64,000 bases of DNA from Homalodisca vitripennis. Its lineage: Eukaryota > Arthropoda > Insecta > Hemiptera > Cicadellidae. A model generated the notes under the pieces. That model saw nothing but the letters and a program-made list of their open reading frames with translations, made no database searches and was not told the DNA's origin. Of the stretch, positions 59,314 to 64,000 are shown piece by piece. The translations under genes and the position numbers were made by a program. The stretch lies in NCBI RefSeq assembly GCF_021130785.1, contig NC_060207.1, positions 8,449,501-8,513,500 on the forward strand. Reading direction: 5' to 3'. Numbering within the stretch: position 1 is the first letter of the stretch; each line of letters begins with the position of its first letter.

Positions 59314-59643
59314 CAAGGTCATCCAAAAGTCAGTGGTCACCCATGTCATTTCTAGACGGATTAACCAATCAAAAACAAAATTGGCGATTTTTGTGGGTTC
59401 AAGATACCTACTTTTTGTCGTATTACAAATGTTGAGGGGCTGCCCCTCTGGGGGGCCCACCCCAACTCAAATTTAAAGCAAAGCCACGTTATGGAAAAAC
59501 ATCATTCGGACAGGGGGCCGCCTCCCAAATTTTTATACGACAAAAAGTAGGTCTCATTAATCTACAAAGATCCCCAAATTTTTATTTCAATTGAGACACC
59601 CCTAGAAATGAAAAGGGTGGCCACAGGCTTGTCGATGACTCTG
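59314..59643. mobile_element. 330-bp palindromic MITE, TA-flanked
   Basis: TA lies at 59312-59313 and 59644-59645. The ends CAAGGTCATCCAAAAGTCAG and (complement) CAGAGTCATCGACAAGCCTG align with several mismatches and continue to GTGGyCACCC and CATTTCTAG. Further in, ACCTACTTTTTGTCGTA is matched perfectly in inverse. Each half therefore folds on the other with loops of different length. The centre is G+C-rich (GGGGCTGCCCCTCTGGGGGG). Size and TA target suggest a Tc1/mariner-type miniature element. Confidence 0.75.
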
Positions 59644-59645
59644 TA

Positions 59646-60057
59646 TGCGGTTCACAAAATATATGTATTTAATAATTAATATAATGAAGAATCGATTAGT
59701 TTATACTGCACCAGGATTGAAATCAATGTAAGCTATACAAAATTACAAGGTAATTTCATGCAGAAATAAATTTTCAGTTAAAAATTGAAGTTTTGTTACT
59801 TTTTTGCTTGGCATGTTTCAGCTGCTTTGCGTCACGAATTATTTGTGAGCAAGACAATGTTTCGCACACTTCCTACAATACTGTTTTATTTATCAACTAA
59901 ATCAATAACCTGGTATTTCGTTTATGTTAAGAGATCTCCACCTCAGTTGAGGTATCAATCACAACAGAACAAACAAGGTTCCGTTTTCCGCACACAAAAC
60001 ATTGTTGTAAAAAGGCTGTTAGAGTTCAGCGCTCAACATTCTGAGTCACCGCTCTAA
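59646..60057. other. A+T-rich spacer
   Basis: A 90-codon frame at 59785-60057 has no recognisable family and runs into the next array. I do not call it. Confidence 0.35.
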
Positions 60058-60968
60058 TCTGTATACTGGACTAATATTTCTGATCTTATCTGTTTACTGG
60101 ACCAAAGTTTCTGATCCCATGTACTTACTGGACTAATTTTTCTGATCCCATCTATTTACAGGAGTAATATTTCTGATCCCATCTATTTAACTGGACCAAT
60201 ATTTTTAATCCCATCTATTTACTGGTCCAATTTTTCTGATCCTATCTACTTACTGGATTATTATATTTTTTGATCCCATATATTTACTGGACCAATATTT
60301 CTGACACTATCTACTTACTGGACCAATATTTTTGATCCCATCTATTTACTGGACCAATATTTCTGATGCTATCTATTTACTGGACCAATATTTCTGATCC
60401 TATCTACTTACTGGATTAATATATTTTTTGATCCCATATATTTACTGGACCAATATTTCTGACCCTATCTACTTACTGGACAAATATTTTTGATCCCATC
60501 TATTTACTGGACCAATATTTCTGATCCCATCTTTTTACTGGACCAATATGTCTGATCCTATCTACTTACTGGATTAATATATTTTTTGATCCCATATATT
60601 TACTGGACCAATATTTCTGATCCTATCTACTTACTTACTGGACCAATATTTCTGATCCCATCTATTTACTGGACCAATATTTCTGATTCCATCCTATTTA
60701 CTGGACCAATATTTCTGATCCCATCTATTTACTGGACCAATATTTCTGATCTTATCTACTTACTGGACCGATATTTTCGATCCTATCTACTTACTGGATT
60801 ATTATATTTTTTGATCCCCTATATTTACTGGACCAATATTTCTGATCCCTATCTATTTACTGGTCTAATATATTCTGATCCCATGTTTTTACTGGACCAA
60901 TATTTCTGATCCTATCTATTTACTGGAGTAATATTTTATAACCCATATATTTACTGGTCTAATATTTC
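60058..60968. repeat. 31-bp minisatellite, about 29 copies
   Basis: The unit is TACTGGACCAATATTTCTGA, TCCCATCTATT. Many units vary in length (30-34) and sequence (CCTATCTACTTACTGGATTA; ATATATTTTTTGATCC). A longer multi-unit block, with the ATTATATATTTTTTGATCCC-type variant, recurs at 60255, 60420, 60575 and 60793, pointing to block duplications. Ile/Trp/Tyr-rich frames inside are by-products. Confidence 0.95.
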
Positions 60969-61489
60969 AACGACTTACGACACTACATACAGTAACTGCT
61001 CTACTTTTTTCGCATGTACAAAATCGCCTCCCTTCTCCAATGTTTTATAGTATCTCTAAAATAATGCAAATTTAGTTTTTAAAATAACGTTAGTAGTGAA
61101 TTCTTCAATTCATTTCTTGTATTCAATAACAAACAACATACTCTATGTCGTTTGTTTTATAGGCATCATTAGATTATAAATTATTTGTTGCATGACTTAT
61201 GAGGTCTTTGGCCAGAAAATAACAGTTGTTTGTTTTTTTTTCAATACCATATGTGCCCATTGGCAGATATAGTCTCGTCATCAAACAAAAGTCTCTGTGG
61301 CCCATGTGGAACCAATTTCGTGTACAGAAAGTGTATTATTTGTGTTTGTAAGTTTAAAAATTAAAGTTTATTTGATTTTGATACTTAAGTGTTCGGATTT
61401 CCTATAAATTTGGTAAATGTTATATTAATAGATTGTGTAGGCTCTGTTTTGAACAAGCAATCTACATTGCACTTGTAAGGCATTTGTGC
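60969..61489. other. A+T-rich spacer
   Basis: No gene or repeat recognised. Confidence 0.4.
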
Positions 61490-61842
61490 AAATATCCAGT
61501 GAGTGGGTATCACTTCTTGTGCTCTAGGAAATATCCAGTGAGTGGGTATCACTTCTTGTGCTCACGGAAATATCCAGTGAGTGGGTATCACTTCTTGTGC
61601 TCACGGAAATATCCAGTGAGTGGTATCACTTCTTGTGCTCACGGAAATATCCAGTGAGTGGGTATCACTTCTTGTGCTCAAGGAAATATCCAGTGAGTGG
61701 GTATTACTTCTTGTGCTTACGGAAATATCCAGTGAGTGTGTATCACTTCTTGTGCTCACGGAAATATCCAGTGAGTGGGTATCACTTCTTGTGCTTACGG
61801 AAATATCCAGGAGTGGGTATCACTTCTTATGCTCACGGCATT
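61490..61842. repeat. 39-bp minisatellite, 9 copies
   Basis: ATATCCAGTGAGTGGGTATC recurs from 61492 about every 39 bases, followed by ACTTCTTGTGCTCACGGAA. 39 bp equals 13 codons, so frames such as KYPVSGYHFLCSR stay open until single-base deletions (near 61621 and 61811) shift them. I treat it as non-coding. Confidence 0.96.
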
Positions 61843-63029
61843 CAAAAGCTATGGAATTTTGCTTACTATTACTGTATTCACTCTTGTAAGAGTATTTTTA
61901 ATGCTGGGGACAAAGTTACATAGAATATTATGACCTAATAAAGGGCTATAGGTTGTGAAATGGACATTAACTTACATTCCTTATGAGTTGTCTCGTTACA
62001 TCTTCACACATAGCTTGTACATTTTTTCTCTTAATAATATTTAGATTTTGTAAAAATAAAATTTTGTTAAAGACATGTTTAAGTACGTCTAAGTAACCCT
62101 TTAGACTCGCATACTGATGTATGATGAGAGTTAGAACCGTGTTCCAGAGTAAATGTGCAACAAGTGAAGGCAACTTCAGTCGTGTATCAAAAAGCTGCCC
62201 AGAGCTCAACTGAGCTCAATTACCGACACTCTTCCCCTTTTCTCTGATGCCCCTCTTCCCCTTCGCCATGAAGAAACGACATTTAGAAGAAATTGCTGCC
62301 CTAGTAACCTATCAGAGCGCGTTTTGATTCATATGGTGGGTTTTTTAAAGCGAACAATCACTTTTACGTTGGTGCTAAAATCAAATTCAATATTCCTGCA
62401 AACAAAAATTGTTTGAAAACACCTAAAACAATATCCTCTTAAAGCAGTACAACCATTTGATTTTGAGTCAAACTCCTGTTTGTAGTCTCGCTCTCAAATT
62501 TGAATATAAGCTGTACCTTTAATTTGCAAATCACATTCTCTTTCATCATCGGGAAATGAACACGTAAGAATATATTGTAACACAAAATGTTAACAGAATA
62601 CTAGTACGGTACTTTTTCGGCTTCTCAATTTTCAATAATTACACACACACACACAAATACATTTATAAGTGTAGATAAAATATAATTATTATCCTACAAG
62701 GCCTGCTTGTTTAATTTAATTTGACTCTAAAATGCACGCGTCAATGCTTTATATACATAATTTCAATAAATACTTGTAGAACGCTAGTATTTAAAATGTG
62801 TAAAACTTTATCACTTAACTGTTGTCTTCAGTCTTCATTGTTTCCCTAGTTACAATTCATAATGATATGCGAAGTGTTGTATTAAATGTGGGAACATATT
62901 ATTACTCTTAGAATGTTAAACATAAAATAAAATCGAAGCTTAGTCGATCTTAAAATGCAACAATCCAATTGTGGTTTACGGTTTAGAAAAGGTGCACAAG
63001 TAACCTATTATTGCAGTTGTTGTCAGACA
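61843..63029. other. Region with one possible exon on the minus strand
   Basis: The minus-strand frame at 61967-62209 (DTRLKLPSLVAHLLWNTVLT, then VLKHVFNKILFLQNLNIIKR) has a protein-like composition and ends at GGAATGTAAGT, a strong donor match. No family is recognised and no good acceptor precedes it. An (AC)n run lies at 62640-62655. Nothing else is seen. Confidence 0.25.
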
Positions 63030-63533
63030 AAACTGTATGATATTTTGTCGACTATAGGCATGCAGACAGCATTATTAAGTTCTGAGGTGTGTACTGTCAA
63101 CGACAACACCTGATCATCCTGTGATATTTTGTCGATTGTAGGCATGCCGACAGCATTATTAAGTTCTGAGGTGTGTATTGTCAACGCCAACACCTGATCA
63201 TCCTGTGATATTTTGTCGATTTTAGGCATGCAGACAGCATTATTAAGTTCTGAGGTGTGTACTGTCAACGACAACACCTGATCATCCTGTGATATTTTGT
63301 CGATTTTAGGCATGCAGACAGCATTATTAAGTTCTGAGGTGTGTACTGTCAACGACAACACCTGATCATCCTGTGATATTTTGTCGATTTTAGGCATGCA
63401 GACAGCATTATTAAGTTCTGAGGTGTGTACTGTCAACGACAACACCTGATCATCCTGTGATATTTTGTCGATTGTAGGCATGCCGACAGCATTATTAAGT
63501 TCTGAGGTGTGTATTGTCAACGCCAACACCTGA
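63030..63533. repeat. 84-bp tandem repeat, 6 copies, open on the minus strand
   Basis: GATATTTTGTCGA starts at 63039, 63123, 63207 and so on, every 84 bases. On the minus strand one of six frames is open throughout (63023-63529), giving 28-residue repeats with DKISQDDQVLSLTVHTSELN and NAVCMPKI. Two variant forms occur: type 1 (LALTIH...GMPTI) in repeats 1 and 5 of the minus-strand order, type 2 in the rest. All four codon differences between the types change the amino acid, so there is no sign of selection for protein. I favour a non-coding minisatellite. Confidence 0.9.
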
Positions 63534-64000
63534 TGCGTTCTAAATCAATTAAATCATCCCAGCCTGTGACATTGTTCGCGTAGACCAACACTTTACGACG
63601 AAATGACCAAGCTCGGCAATTAGCGAGTCAAACGACTTTAAATCTCTTATAATAAACAAATTTAAAAAAATTCTGAACGCCTTCATTTTATCCTTGCCGT
63701 GTATCTAACATCTTCATATATATTTGAGCTAGAATATCTCTATACATTTTACACATGTTATTTGTATTTAAATATTTATGATTCCAGTAGTTTTTATGTA
63801 ACTAGGCCATGTGAGGATACATTCATGCAAAGCATGAAGTATCACTTTATGACATTTCAAGTAGTAGACTAAACATTGATGCTGTTTTTTGAAAACACGA
63901 CCCTCCTTTGAAAAGAGAGGTGAATTTTTTTATCTTCCAAAAAGTCCAAAAAAGTATTTTAATAGGTATTATGAAGATTAATTTAATTGTTTATAGAATA
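63534..64000. other. A+T-rich end of the window
   Basis: Nothing recognised. Confidence 0.4.

Noticed and set aside
60586..60909. 107-codon Ile/Trp/Tyr-rich frame
   Set aside because: By-product of the 31-bp minisatellite.

Overview
The window looks like non-genic, A+T-rich nuclear DNA from an insect. A hemipteran is my best guess, from the flavour of the mobile elements, but this is not proven. I find no complete host gene, no rRNA gene and no convincing functional tRNA gene. Almost everything that can be named is a mobile element, a remnant of one, or a tandem array.

Left end (1-5.7 kb). Two related pieces of an R2-like non-LTR retrotransposon lie head to tail. The first is the 3' end of an ORF2, with a CCHC zinc knuckle and a restriction-like endonuclease (3-506). 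The second, after a roughly 2 kb leader with degenerate internal repeats, carries a Gag-like ORF1 (2692-3998). Its stop overlaps the start of an R2-type ORF2 (3991-5733: zinc fingers, Myb-like region, partial reverse transcriptase, zinc knuckle). In an intact element ORF1 would package the RNA, while ORF2 would bind the target, nick it and prime reverse transcription. Both copies are dead: frameshifts, stops, and loss of the catalytic half of the reverse transcriptase in the second.

Middle (5.7-45 kb). Diffuse A+T-rich DNA carries a 134-bp satellite (8.6-11.0 kb), a decayed Penelope-like reverse transcriptase (13.0-13.6 kb), an unidentified coding-like patch with Cys motifs (15.2-15.9 kb), 36-, 49- and 116-bp arrays, and a perfect 51-bp inverted repeat near 34.7-35.1 kb next to hammerhead-like motifs. 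A 684-bp element with 219-bp inverted termini (40.3-41.0 kb) encloses a coding-like segment that may be a captured exon.

Right end (45-64 kb). Here there are an RTE-type 3' tail, a tRNA-like SINE head, arrays of 97/98, 149 and 143 bp, a DNA element with a CG-rich internal duplication (51.4-52.2 kb), and a SINE with a 14-bp target duplication (56.5-56.7 kb). There is also an end-to-end IS630/Tc1/mariner-type transposon encoding a DD41D transposase with one frameshift (57.55-58.91 kb), a 330-bp palindromic MITE (59.3-59.6 kb), and 31-, 39- and 84-bp arrays.

The most notable points are the two-ORF (Gag + R2-type) retroelement, the long-TIR element with its enclosed coding segment, the nearly intact DD41D element, the multimer structure inside two satellites, and the sheer number of unrelated tandem arrays (about a dozen, roughly 12 kb by coordinate sum).
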